Shown: positions 1-6,931 of the stretch, in pieces
How positions within the stretch are numbered: position 1 is the stretch's first letter
How the letters are laid out: each line of letters starts with the position of its first letter
Source: Candidatus Methanoplasma sp.
GTDB lineage: Archaea; Thermoplasmatota; Thermoplasmata; Methanomassiliicoccales; Methanomethylophilaceae
DNA length: 10,126 nt
Direction: 5' to 3'
NCBI GenBank assembly: GCA_031274665.1
Contig: JAISPV010000059.1
Span: forward strand, 1-10,126
Program-made: the position numbers and the translations under genes
The notes under the pieces: model-generated
Database searches by the model: none
Seen by the model: only the letters and a program-made list of their open reading frames with translations
Told to the model about the DNA's origin: nothing

Positions 1-1872
1 GCTTAACCACACCCCCGGGTGTCCGTATCCATAGTATCCGGTTACTGTGTCGACCCTCAATCCGTCGCGTTTTGCCGCATAATGCAGCAGATTACTAGCC
101 ACAGGCGTTTTCAGGGAACAAAGTTTCATCACGGCGTTCCGCATTTTTTCCGTGTGGTAAGTATGGAAGAATGTATAGCCCTCGCCGTCAGCTCTGGTAT
201 CGCACGTTAATCCGTCCAGCAGATCCACGACAAGGCAAGAATAGTCTTCAAAAAGGGAAACGAGATCTGAACTGAAGCATGTCCCATTATAGCACGATTC
301 GTAAATGAAGTCAAGCACAGGTTGGCAAGCTCTCGGGTCGCCGATCTGCACTAAAACTCTGACGATCATATTCGCGGTTGTTACTTTGACCTTTCTGAGC
401 GCATCGATCAGCGGGCCGACCGCTCTTCGGTCTTTGCGTTCGGCAAACTCCCAAGCCAATAAATTACAATGAGGGCTGTCAAAGAGAAATGGGAAGAGTT
501 TCTCTATCCCCTGTTCGGAAGAAAAATTGAGAAGAGTACGGACGACAGCTCTGCATATGGGATCGGAGCCGTCTTTTACATCATTTAACCAATCGCAGAG
601 CGAGTCGGATATGCGTATGCGGTCGCCCTCTTGTGATACGGCGTAAGCACGGCCAAGTGCGGCCACCGCGCTTATTTTGTTACGAACGTAATTGTCAGGT
701 TCCCCGCCGCGTAAGTTTAAGCTATCCAATAATTGTTCCAGCGTTTGCGTGTTAAAAACTGTAACATGTTGCCAATCTCCGCAAACGGACGCATATTGCA
801 GTGCGGTCTGCTCGTCCATCGGTAGGCCGCAGGATCCCAACACGTCAGCGGCCCTCTTCTGAATTTTTTTATCCTCATGCCACAGCAGCGGTTCGAGGCT
901 TTGTGCGGCTCGAGCTACAATTTGTCTATACCCGTATTCTTTTGCCAGAGGGATGAGAGCATCCAAATAGGAGATATCCTCCTTAATTTCTATACCGGCC
1001 TTAACCATAGCGCCGAAGACCTCTTTATCCATTATTTTGTACAGTATCATCAGTCGGAGCGCGTCGTAGCCGTCTTTATCCGATATGCCGACGTTCGCGC
1101 CGGCTCTGATAAGGACAACGACAGTTTCTTTTTGTTCCTTTCCGACCGCCAGGAGAAGGGGGGTGTTATTATCTTTGGTGACCGCATCGATCTCCGCTCC
1201 GGCTTTTATGAGCCGTTCAGCGATCTGCGCGTGTCCAGCCCTTGCCGCCAAATGGAGCGGCATAAATCCGTCTTCTTCTGTAAGGTTTAACTTTGCACCA
1301 GCTTTAATTAGGATCTCCGCTAACTGGTCGTATCCTTTCATTGCCGCCCAGTGAAGCGAAGTCATTCCGTGAAGATTGGCTACGTTTACCTTTGCGCCCG
1401 CATCGATCAAATAATTCACAATGTCTGTGTGCCCATCGAACGCGGCGGCAATTATGGGATAAAGCCCATTTCTTGTTTTATGATCAACATCTGCGCCCCT
1501 CGACACGAACATTTGCATGATATCCAAACGGGCGCCGATCGCTGCTGACGTCATAGCATCGTATCCTTCTGTATCAGGGGCGTGGATATCTGCGCCAACA
1601 CCGAGGAGATAACTGACGATCTCGCCGTAGCCATTCCTCGCCGCTGCGGACAGGGCGGGGTCACTGGCTTTATTGCCGCCTACCGACACGAGCATTTTGA
1701 CGATTTCCAAATTTCTACATTTCACAGCGGTCAACGAGGCTTGTCTTCCGATAGAATCTGCCCCATCAAACGAAAGTGCCATTTTTGACAGGAGCTTTGC
1801 GGTCTGTCGGACATCCCCGCTCTGAATGGCGGTTATCAGTTTCGCATTGTCGTTATTCTTGTGGAAAAGCAT
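1..1872 (-). CDS. Ankyrin-repeat / HEAT-repeat protein (C-terminus cut by window edge)
   Basis: One uninterrupted frame of 624 codons runs from an ATG at 1870-1872 to the window edge with no stop, so the C-terminus is missing. GGAG lies a few bases before the ATG, supporting this start. Residues about 1-290 hold seven or eight ankyrin-type units, with recurring patterns such as GMTSLHWAAMKGY, GFMPLHLAARAGH and LIKAGAEIDAV. From about residue 300 the pattern changes to degenerate HEAT-like helices (for example KDRRAVGPLIDAL followed by GDPRACQPVLDF). There is no signal peptide or membrane segment, so it is probably a cytoplasmic protein-binding scaffold. Both repeat types mediate protein-protein contacts; no catalytic domain is visible in the part present. 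Codon use is richer in A/T-ending codons than in acd or dph5, which could mean transfer. The partner and biological role are unknown. Confidence 0.85.
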   Translation of the reverse strand, partial: MLFHKNNDNAKLITAIQSGDVRQTAKLLSKMALSFDGADSIGRQASLTAVKCRNLEIVKMLVSVGGNKASDPALSAAARNGYGEIVSYLLGVGADIHAPDTEGYDAMTSAAIGARLDIMQMFVSRGADVDHKTRNGLYPIIAAAFDGHTDIVNYLIDAGAKVNVANLHGMTSLHWAAMKGYDQLAEILIKAGAKLNLTEEDGFMPLHLAARAGHAQIAERLIKAGAEIDAVTKDNNTPLLLAVGKEQKETVVVLIRAGANVGISDKDGYDALRLMILYKIMDKEVFGAMVKAGIEIKEDISYLDALIPLAKEYGYRQIVARAAQSLEPLLWHEDKKIQKRAADVLGSCGLPMDEQTALQYASVCGDWQHVTVFNTQTLEQLLDSLNLRGGEPDNYVRNKISAVAALGRAYAVSQEGDRIRISDSLCDWLNDVKDGSDPICRAVVRTLLNFSSEQGIEKLFPFLFDSPHCNLLAWEFAERKDRRAVGPLIDALRKVKVTTANMIVRVLVQIGDPRACQPVLDFIYESCYNGTCFSSDLVSLFEDYSCLVVDLLDGLTCDTRADGEGYTFFHTYHTEKMRNAVMKLCSLKTPVASNLLHYAAKRDGLRVDTVTGYYGYGHPGVWLS

Positions 1873-2131
1873 TTTTCACTCCTTTTTGTTGAATGACGGA
1901 TTTAGTGTATACATCAATCCATTTTGGCGTTCCCTTTGCCATCACCCACATATTTCCGAGCGTTTAGTGTCTTTAACTTTGCTATCGGCACAGAGAATTG
2001 TAGTTCTTCGTGTGTTTTTCTCATGATCCTCTTGCCCCTTTAACTGTGATCTATTCCACCCCTATCCTTCACTACCGAATGGCGGTGACAGCTTATAATA
2101 TCCTAACTTTTACAAGAAACGACCAAAGGGA
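1873..2131. other. Intergenic stretch, no gene seen; TATA-like element at 2093-2100
   Basis: No convincing coding frame is present. On the minus strand a TATA-like GTATAC at about 1906-1911 lies upstream of the ankyrin gene and its GGAG ribosome site. On the plus strand TTATAATA (2093-2100) is a good archaeal TATA candidate. It would place a transcript start near 2122-2125, just before the pairing-rich block that begins at about 2132. Confidence 0.4.
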
Positions 2132-2459
2132 GATGCCGGATGAGATCGGACGCGCACCCATGTAAAGAACCGAGGTGTCTCCCGGCGTTAACACACTTTT
2201 TCACGGTCCGATGATGACACCGGTCTCGAAGCACTGACTTACGCCGGGAGTATGTGTCGGACCCTGCGTTGGCTTCCGGTCACGGCTGTGATGACACACC
2301 ACTGCTACCGCAAGAGCCCCTTTTCAGGGACAGGGTCGCTGTAAGCCGTAACGTGCACGTGGCAATCATGTGTCATGCCCCCACGCCGTCCCGGCTGTTC
2401 ACCCATACTATGGAGAAGTTCTTAACTGTTACGGGGCGGCCCGCGTCAATACGGCGATC
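2132..2459 (+). ncRNA. Candidate structured RNA of unknown family
   Basis: This block is G+C-rich inside an A+T-rich gap, has no plausible coding frame, and its ends pair in nested order: GATGCCG (2132-2138) with CGGC-ATC (2452-2459), GACGCG (2149-2154) with CGCGTC (2442-2447), AAGAAC (2165-2170) with GTTCTT (2418-2423), and GGTG (2174-2177) with CACC (2400-2403). Inside are a perfect 10-bp helix CTCCCGGCGT (2179-2188)/ACGCCGGGAG (2241-2250) and CGTT-GGCTT (2267-2275)/AAGCC-AACG (2343-2353). Crossing pairs GGTCCG (2205-2210)/CGGACC (2258-2263) and GACCCTG (2260-2266)/CAGGGTC (2331-2337) would be pseudoknots or alternatives. A plus-strand TATA element at 2093-2100 fits a start just upstream. 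A minus-strand TATA (TTTTATA, about 2474-2480) also exists but would start inside the outermost pair, so plus is only mildly favoured. It was not identified as RNase P, SRP or a tRNA. Confidence 0.35.
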
Positions 2460-2513
2460 AACGTAGTTTATTGTATAAAATTGCCTTATAGCCATTAAAT
2501 GTCTGTGTATTGT

Positions 2514-2575
2514 CGAAATTCCCGAAATTCGTTAAAAAAAGATAAAAAACTACGAATTTCGTAAAAATCTATATG
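2514..2575 (+). promoter_or_regulatory. Promoter region of acd with CGAAATTC repeats and TATA box
   Basis: CGAAATTC occurs at 2514-2521 and again at 2523-2531 (CGAAATTCG), 9 bp apart. Its exact inverse CGAATTTCG lies at 2553-2561, with an A-rich spacer between. TATATG (2570-2575) follows and could be the TATA box, giving a roughly 40-nt leader. A second candidate, TTTATTAG at about 2610-2617, lies about 28 bp before the ATG and would give a leaderless transcript. The repeats just upstream of the TATA element look like a binding site for a dimeric regulator. The regulator is not known. Confidence 0.45.
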
Positions 2576-2640
2576 TTTTTTCCTTACTTTCTACGAGTTC
2601 CATGGTTAGCTTTATTAGAGAAGATTTATTATAGCTATTC

Positions 2641-4731
2641 ATGAAAGCTTACTTTAGGCCCGATTCCGTTGCAATAATAGGTGCATCGGCGGACACAACC
2701 AAACTGGGCGGCATGCTTCTCAAGAACATGATCGACGCAGGCTTTAAGGGAAAACTATACGCAATAAACCCTAAGGGCGGAGAGATACAAGGGATCAAAG
2801 CTTACACCTCTGTAAAGGAAATAGGCGCCCCGATCGATCTGGCTGTCATCGCAGTGAAGAATCTGCAGGCGATCGAAGCGATGGAAGAACTCGGCGCCGC
2901 GGGGATCAAATACGCATCGATCCTGTCGGCAGGGTTCAAAGAGGAAGGACCCAAGGGCGCGGAACTTGAGGTAAAACTCCTCGAGGAAGCGAAGAAGTAC
3001 GGGGTCAGGATAGTCGGCCCCAACTGTTTCGGCAACATGAATGTCGCCCACGGGATGAACTTCACATTCACGCACATCCTGCCTCCGGCAGGTAACATAT
3101 CCATCATCTCCCAGTCCGGAGCGCTCGGCTCGTCGATACTGGAGTGGACAAAGCTCAACCAGTTCGGGATCGCGAACTTCATGACCTTCGGGAACAAATC
3201 GGACGTCAACGAGGCCGACGTGATAGGGGACCTTGTAGAGGACCCGAACACGAAGGTCATCGGAATGTACTGCGAAGGCATATCCGACGGAGAGAAGCTT
3301 GTGAAGGCCTTTGAAGCGGTAAAGAACAAGAAACCCATCGTGGTATTCAAATCCGGTAAGACAGAGGCGGGTTCCGCCGCGGCATCTTCTCACACTGGGT
3401 CGCTTGCTGGGTCCGACGCCGTCAACGACGTCATTTTCAACAAGTTCAACCTGCACAGGGCCAAGGACCTCGACGAGATGTTCGACGCGCTGTCTGTGTT
3501 CAGCACATGCAGCCCCATGAAGAAGAACGGCATCGCCATAATAACCAACGCCGGCGGTCTGGGAGTGACGTCCGCGGACGCGGCATTCGAGGCCCCGTTC
3601 ATAGAGGCTGCAAAACTCGCACCGGAAACTAACGAGGCCATAAAGAAAGCGGTCCCCACCATCGCCGGGCTTGTGAATCCCATCGATGTAAGAGGCGACG
3701 CGAAGGCAGAATACTTCAAAGGCGCAATACAAGCGGTGATCAAAGACCCGTCCGTAGGAGGCCTCGTCATAATGGGATCCCCGCTTGACACGGCAGACCT
3801 CGAGAGCATAGCCAAGATCATCGTCGAGATGAGGGATGACATCCCCGTGCCGACCACATGCTGCTTCCCCGGCGGGGACAAATGCGAGAGGGCGAACAGG
3901 ATCCTCAGAGAAGGGAAAGTGCCCTGCTACCCCACACCCGACAGGGCGGTCCGCGCACTGTCGATACTCAGGAAGTTCACCCTGAGGAGCCAGGAGGCGC
4001 ACGACCCGATGAAGGTACCGTCGGTATCCGGAAAGGCGGCTACCCAGCAGATAATCGCGAATGCAAAGGCGGAGGGAAGGAAAGCCCTCACCGAGGCCGA
4101 AGGAAAGAAGATATTCGCTGCATACGGTATGCCGACCCCCGGCGAGGCGACCGTGAAGAGCGCCGACGAGGCGGTCAGAGAATGCAACAGGATAGGATAC
4201 CCAGTGGTCATGAAGATCCTCTCGCCGGACATCGCACACAAGACCGATGTGGGAGGAGTGGTCGTCGGAGTGAAGACCGCAGATGACGCAAAGGCCGCAT
4301 TCGAAAAGATAATGAGCAACTGTCAGAAAGCAAAGCCCAACGCAAGGCTTGACGGCGTATCGATACAGCAGATGGTCTTCGGTCAGGAAGTGATCCTTTC
4401 AATGATAAGGGATGTTCAGTTCGGCCCGGTCGTGTCATTCGGTCTCGGAGGGATATACGTCGAGATCATGGCGGAGATATCCCAGGCCCATGTCCCGTTC
4501 AGCGAGCAGCAGCTTGACAAGATGATCACATCCACCAAAGCATACAAGCTTCTGGCAGGCGCAAGAGGCCTTCCGGTCGCCGACATTGATGCAGTGAAGG
4601 ATACGATCAGAAGGATCGCGCTTGTAGCCTCAGAGAATCCCGAGTTATTCGAACTGGAGATCAACCCGGTCATCGTCGGAAAGAAGGGCGAAGGCTGCTG
4701 GGCGGTCGACGCTCTCTGCACCCTGAAATAA
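2641..4731 (+). CDS. acd: Acetate (acyl)-CoA ligase, ADP-forming, fused alpha-beta chain
   Basis: A 696-residue protein matching the fused single-chain form of the NDP-forming acyl-CoA synthetase family (ADP-forming acetyl-CoA synthetase). It interconverts acetyl- (or another acyl-) CoA, ADP and phosphate with the acid, CoA and ATP in the cytoplasm. An N-terminal CoA-binding Rossmann domain (about 1-130) begins with FRPDSVAIIGASADTTKLGG and contains IVGPNCFG. The succinyl-CoA-ligase-like domains (about 140-460) contain ISQSGALGSS and ASSHTGSLAGSD, in which His251 fits the phosphorylated histidine of the family. An ATP-grasp domain (about 470-696) begins GKKIFAAYGMPTPG, continues with GYPVVMKILSPDIAHKTDVGG and ends with LEINPVIV. 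Length and domain order are normal. It stands alone with its own promoter region and terminator. Substrate range cannot be read from sequence. No strong Shine-Dalgarno precedes the ATG. Confidence 0.95.
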   Translation: MKAYFRPDSVAIIGASADTTKLGGMLLKNMIDAGFKGKLYAINPKGGEIQGIKAYTSVKEIGAPIDLAVIAVKNLQAIEAMEELGAAGIKYASILSAGFKEEGPKGAELEVKLLEEAKKYGVRIVGPNCFGNMNVAHGMNFTFTHILPPAGNISIISQSGALGSSILEWTKLNQFGIANFMTFGNKSDVNEADVIGDLVEDPNTKVIGMYCEGISDGEKLVKAFEAVKNKKPIVVFKSGKTEAGSAAASSHTGSLAGSDAVNDVIFNKFNLHRAKDLDEMFDALSVFSTCSPMKKNGIAIITNAGGLGVTSADAAFEAPFIEAAKLAPETNEAIKKAVPTIAGLVNPIDVRGDAKAEYFKGAIQAVIKDPSVGGLVIMGSPLDTADLESIAKIIVEMRDDIPVPTTCCFPGGDKCERANRILREGKVPCYPTPDRAVRALSILRKFTLRSQEAHDPMKVPSVSGKAATQQIIANAKAEGRKALTEAEGKKIFAAYGMPTPGEATVKSADEAVRECNRIGYPVVMKILSPDIAHKTDVGGVVVGVKTADDAKAAFEKIMSNCQKAKPNARLDGVSIQQMVFGQEVILSMIRDVQFGPVVSFGLGGIYVEIMAEISQAHVPFSEQQLDKMITSTKAYKLLAGARGLPVADIDAVKDTIRRIALVASENPELFELEINPVIVGKKGEGCWAVDALCTLK

Positions 4732-4738
4732 ACTCAAT

Positions 4739-4763
4739 GCCGGGTCACCCCGGCCCATTTTTT
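4739..4763 (+). terminator. Hairpin and T-run after acd
   Basis: Stem GCCGGG (4739-4744)/CCCGGC (4749-4754) with a TCAC loop is followed by CCA and six T (4758-4763). It starts 8 bases after the acd stop and lies just beyond the 3' end of the convergent gene that finishes at 4766, so it may separate both transcripts. Confidence 0.7.
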
Positions 4764-4765
4764 CT

Positions 4766-5218
4766 TCAATTATTCAGAGATGGCCCATGTCTTGTCCGGG
4801 GCGGTTTACGGCTTTCCGCAAGTTGTTTCAGATCTTCTATGGCCATCGACACATCCTCTGTGTGAAAACCCGCATATCCCTGTTTCATGATTCTCACCGG
4901 AGCCTGAGACAGGATCTTTTTGCTGGACTCGCCCGTAAGGAAGTGCCAATACCTATAGGTGTATCCGATCCAATACATCTCGTCCCTCGAATACTGTTCT
5001 CCCGGGACCAGTTTTCCGCCGCATTCTTCGATCAGTTCCGACATGATGTATTCTTCGCCCATCCATTGAAGCCGGTCGTAGTCCGCATCATAGTCTGCGG
5101 CGCATCTCGATCCCATGAACGTTTTTATGAATCCCTCGCTTGCAAACCCCTCCCGCAAAGAAAGCTCGAACAGTCTGCCCTGTATGTCGCATAATTGGAG
5201 TTTCAGAGGGTCCTGCAT
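4766..5218 (-). CDS. Small partner protein of the HTH-DUF3990 gene (probable antitoxin-type)
   Basis: A 150-residue soluble protein with no membrane segment. The core GRLFELSLREGF...SEGFIKTFM and MYWIGYTYRYWHFLTGESSK is a pattern I associate with hypothetical proteins encoded beside DUF3990 genes in gut bacteria (recollection, not a search). Its ATG comes 3 bp after the TGA of the upstream HTH-DUF3990 gene, and a GGAGG sits inside the last codons of that gene about 10 bases before this start, so the two are almost certainly co-transcribed and translationally linked. The aromatic-rich YWIGYTYRYWHF segment (about residues 82-93) may be an interaction surface. By position it is the likely antitoxin or partner of the ADP-ribosyltransferase-like protein; this is inference. 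Gene order (HTH-effector first, small protein second) is the reverse of many toxin-antitoxin pairs. Confidence 0.75.
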   Translation of the reverse strand: MQDPLKLQLCDIQGRLFELSLREGFASEGFIKTFMGSRCAADYDADYDRLQWMGEEYIMSELIEECGGKLVPGEQYSRDEMYWIGYTYRYWHFLTGESSKKILSQAPVRIMKQGYAGFHTEDVSMAIEDLKQLAESRKPPRTRHGPSLNN

Positions 5219-5221
5219 GTC

Positions 5222-6079
5222 TCAGTCCCCTCCTTTCAGCATCTCGTCGAAGAACCTGCCTTCACGCCGATAGCTCCTGCATATGTTGTTGGCAGTTTCT
5301 ATCCCGTATTTCCTGTTCTGTTCGCTTATGTCGCGGACGCACAGCCGTTCAAGCTCGGATATTTCCCGGCGTTCTAAGATCTTTACCTGTCCGCAGGCTT
5401 TTTCTGTGAGAGCGACGTATTGTTCCCCGAGTTGCAAGGCAGACAGGCTTTCGACCAGCCCCTTATCGGTGATATCACCCATGAAAAACCTGTCCAGAAC
5501 ATAGAACATCCGGTCATCGGCTATTTTTCCGACGATGACGTCATATTCGCCGAGCATTCTCTTGTATCGTTCATAAAGCGCCGTTCCGGCGATATTCTCC
5601 AACTTTCCGCGCGAATACGCAACAAGCATGGCCCATTCGATCCCTGTGGGAACGCGCAGAACTTTTAGGCCGGTCAGGTCCAACTCCACTGTGTAGACGG
5701 CTGCTTTTTCGAAAGAACAGATCAGTGTCAGAGGTTGGTGTATCTGCGTTCCCATGTAGAAGCCCCTTCCGAAATCGCAACGGTCGCGGCTTATCGGCCT
5801 GATATTGCCATCGATACCGGCCCTCGAACCGTGGTACAGAACGATCTTTCTCTCTTCTGCCTCATGCTCCGGGGAGTCCTGCGTGAGATAACTGAATAGT
5901 TGTATCTTGTTCTCCTTCACGATATCGTATATCTTTCTCTGAGCAAGCTTATTCGGAATGGTCCTGTCGTTCTCCCATCTGGTAACGGCCAAGCGGCCGA
6001 CGCCGATCTTTAAGGCAAGCTCTTCCTGACTCAGATCGGATGTTTCTCTGATATGTTTGATGATCTCGCTCAGTTTCAT
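5222..6079 (-). CDS. HTH (XRE/Cro-type) fused to DUF3990 ADP-ribosyltransferase-like domain
   Basis: A 285-residue protein when started at the ATG at 6077-6079, which has GAGG six bases upstream. In-frame ATGs at 6091 and 6157 exist but lie in the operator region. Residues about 4-55 are a Cro/C1-type helix-turn-helix (LSQEELALKIGVGRLAVTRW). Residues about 78-240 match DUF3990, a family placed with ADP-ribosyltransferases: LYHGS (81-85) carries the conserved His, DFGRGFYMG (102-110) the following Gly/Tyr strand, and later come DVIVGKIADDRMFYVLDRF. Such proteins are thought to act as toxin-antitoxin-like or defence effectors in the cytoplasm; the target is unknown. The HTH is fused to the effector, so the protein probably represses its own operon through the repeat array at 6089-6120. 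Downstream partner gene at 4766-5218. Family assignment is firm; toxicity is inference. Confidence 0.85.
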   Translation of the reverse strand: MKLSEIIKHIRETSDLSQEELALKIGVGRLAVTRWENDRTIPNKLAQRKIYDIVKENKIQLFSYLTQDSPEHEAEERKIVLYHGSRAGIDGNIRPISRDRCDFGRGFYMGTQIHQPLTLICSFEKAAVYTVELDLTGLKVLRVPTGIEWAMLVAYSRGKLENIAGTALYERYKRMLGEYDVIVGKIADDRMFYVLDRFFMGDITDKGLVESLSALQLGEQYVALTEKACGQVKILERREISELERLCVRDISEQNRKYGIETANNICRSYRREGRFFDEMLKGGD

Positions 6080-6088
6080 ATTGATCCT

Positions 6089-6120
6089 CATTGTATCATT
6101 GTATACATGTAATATTGTAT
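6089..6120 (-). promoter_or_regulatory. 8-bp-periodic operator-like repeats before the HTH-DUF3990 gene
   Basis: Read on the plus strand, four consecutive 8-mers are CATTGTAT (6089-6096), CATTGTAT (6097-6104), ACATGTAA (6105-6112) and TATTGTAT (6113-6120). Units 1, 2 and 4 share ATTGTAT; unit 3 is degenerate and forms the palindrome TACATGTA with its flanks. The array starts 9 bp upstream of the chosen ATG and overlaps the expected promoter and leader. It is the natural binding site for the gene's own HTH domain (inference). Confidence 0.55.
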
Positions 6121-6209
6121 CAAAAGATACATTTTTTGAATAAAAAGATATCGACAACTATTTTTGTAATTTATCAGGGGTCATTTGTCTTTTTTGTAAG
6201 CAAGGGTGT

Positions 6210-6262
6210 TCAAGGATCTTTCCTGTCCAGAACATAGAACATCCCATCATCGGCTTTTTTCG
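6210..6262 (-). pseudogene. Remnant of a second DUF3990 gene
   Basis: The minus-strand frame reads KKADDGMFYVLDRKDP then stop. ADDGMFYVLDR copies ADDRMFYVLDR of the intact DUF3990 gene. At DNA level 6222-6244 is identical over 23 bases to 5489-5511, and weaker similarity continues to about 6258. Nothing else of the gene is visible on either side. It is a fossil of another copy, or a partial duplication, left in the same accessory region. Confidence 0.6.
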
Positions 6263-6382
6263 GTTGTTGCAGCCAATAGAAGGGTGCATCAAGCGGTATC
6301 CCGACCAGGATAGGGTTCTGTTTACTGTACTGAAGGCGGCAAGTACACACGCACAGCCCGACTCTGTTCCGCTGACAAACTC

Positions 6383-6390
6383 TTATAAGT
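6383..6390 (+). promoter_or_regulatory. TATA box of the decayed mntA gene
   Basis: TTATAAGT, within the near-palindrome AACTCTTATAAGTT (6378-6391), is centred about 26 bp upstream of the ATG at 6412. That is the spacing expected for a leaderless archaeal transcript. The same CTTATAAG core at the same spacing precedes the dUTPase-like gene. Confidence 0.6.
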
Positions 6391-6411
6391 TGTCTTTGGA
6401 ACGTCTTTATA

Positions 6412-6730
6412 ATGGATCCAACGGTTACCAACAGCGAACTTACGTTCGAAGAGTTGAGGGGGATAGTCGCACCCATTGCCGCAAAACACTGCGCGCTCGA
6501 ATGTACATTTTTGGATCCAGGGCTCGCGGGGATGGCGATGAGAACAGCGACTATGACTTCTGTATTGCCGTTCCCAAAAGATTCGACCTTATGGACATCG
6601 GGCCTCTATTGGGCGACCTGAAAGATGCTCTTGGAAAAAAGCCGATATTGTCTGCGAAGACGATCTCCATAAAAGGCCGTACTTCATGGAGGAAGTGCTA
6701 CGTGACCGAAGGACCCTATTCGAGGCATGA
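6412..6730 (+). pseudogene. mntA: MntA-type nucleotidyltransferase (antitoxin), frameshifted
   Basis: A complete MntA-like protein can be read only across three frames. Frame 1 from ATG 6412 gives MDPTVTNSELTFEELRGIVAPIAAKH. Between about 6484 and 6503 the frame drops by -1 and continues ARMYIFGSRARGDGDENSDYDF, the GSx10DxD nucleotidyltransferase signature with both aspartates. At 6635-6641 (six A then G) it drops by -1 again and gives ADIVCEDDLHKRPYFMEEVL to the TGA at 6728-6730, the normal C-terminus. MntA proteins are antitoxins that AMPylate the HepT HEPN toxin, and their genes typically overlap hepT, as here. Two single-base deletions (one in an A tract) explain the DNA, through decay or assembly error. 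Programmed -1 shifting at A-AAA-AAG is a less likely alternative because the first break has no such site. Confidence 0.75.
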
Positions 6731-6809
6731 CACAGAGGATCTGCAGGCCATACTCAAGTACTGCGAAAATATCGCAGATATTATATGGATGTCGATGTCG
6801 AAAGAGTGA
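6727..6809 (+). pseudogene. hepT: HepT (HEPN toxin) N-terminal remnant
   Basis: The ATG (6727-6729) overlaps the mntA TGA in an ATGA junction. The first codons give MTQR, then a -1 change at AGG/GAT (6736-6740) restores DLQAILKYCENIADII (6738-6785), the usual start of HepT proteins. After this the similarity ends, and the frame read through from mntA stops at 6807-6809. The rest of the HEPN domain, including the RxxxxH RNase motif, is absent from the following 150 bp. A deletion of one G from a GGG run would explain the first break. The toxin is therefore dead, consistent with loss of its antitoxin. Confidence 0.6.
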
Positions 6810-6931
6810 GATACCGTATTAGAAAAAATATCGGCTCTGGAAAACAAATGCCGATCTGTTCTGAATGGCCTCTCTTCTTGTCAAAAATGATCTATAGCCG
6901 CGAAAAGAAACATTGTCCTCCTGCATAATCG

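Noticed and set aside
2210..2237. C/D box sRNA (ATGATGA followed by CTGA 16 bases later)
   Set aside because: There is no second C'/D pair at normal spacing and no terminal stem next to the CTGA. Two short boxes alone are expected by chance.
2132..2459. RNase P RNA, SRP RNA or tRNA
   Set aside because: The GGAAAGTCC core of RNase P is absent on both strands. No GGAAG-AGCAG helix 8 of SRP occurs in the right order, and TGTAA at 2161-2165 alone is too weak. No tRNA cloverleaf or T-arm could be built.
2254..2466. 70-codon open frame over the G+C-rich intergenic block
   Set aside because: The translation has no recognisable character, there is no ribosome site, and the DNA shows RNA-like pairing instead.
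2755..4239. Long open frame on the minus strand opposite acd
   Set aside because: It is a shadow of the biased codons of acd; its translation has no domain, and acd on the plus strand is unmistakable.
6080..6157. Upstream ATG starts of the HTH-DUF3990 gene at 6091 and 6157
   Set aside because: They lie in or beyond the repeat array, lack the GAGG spacing, and add residues before the normal HTH start.
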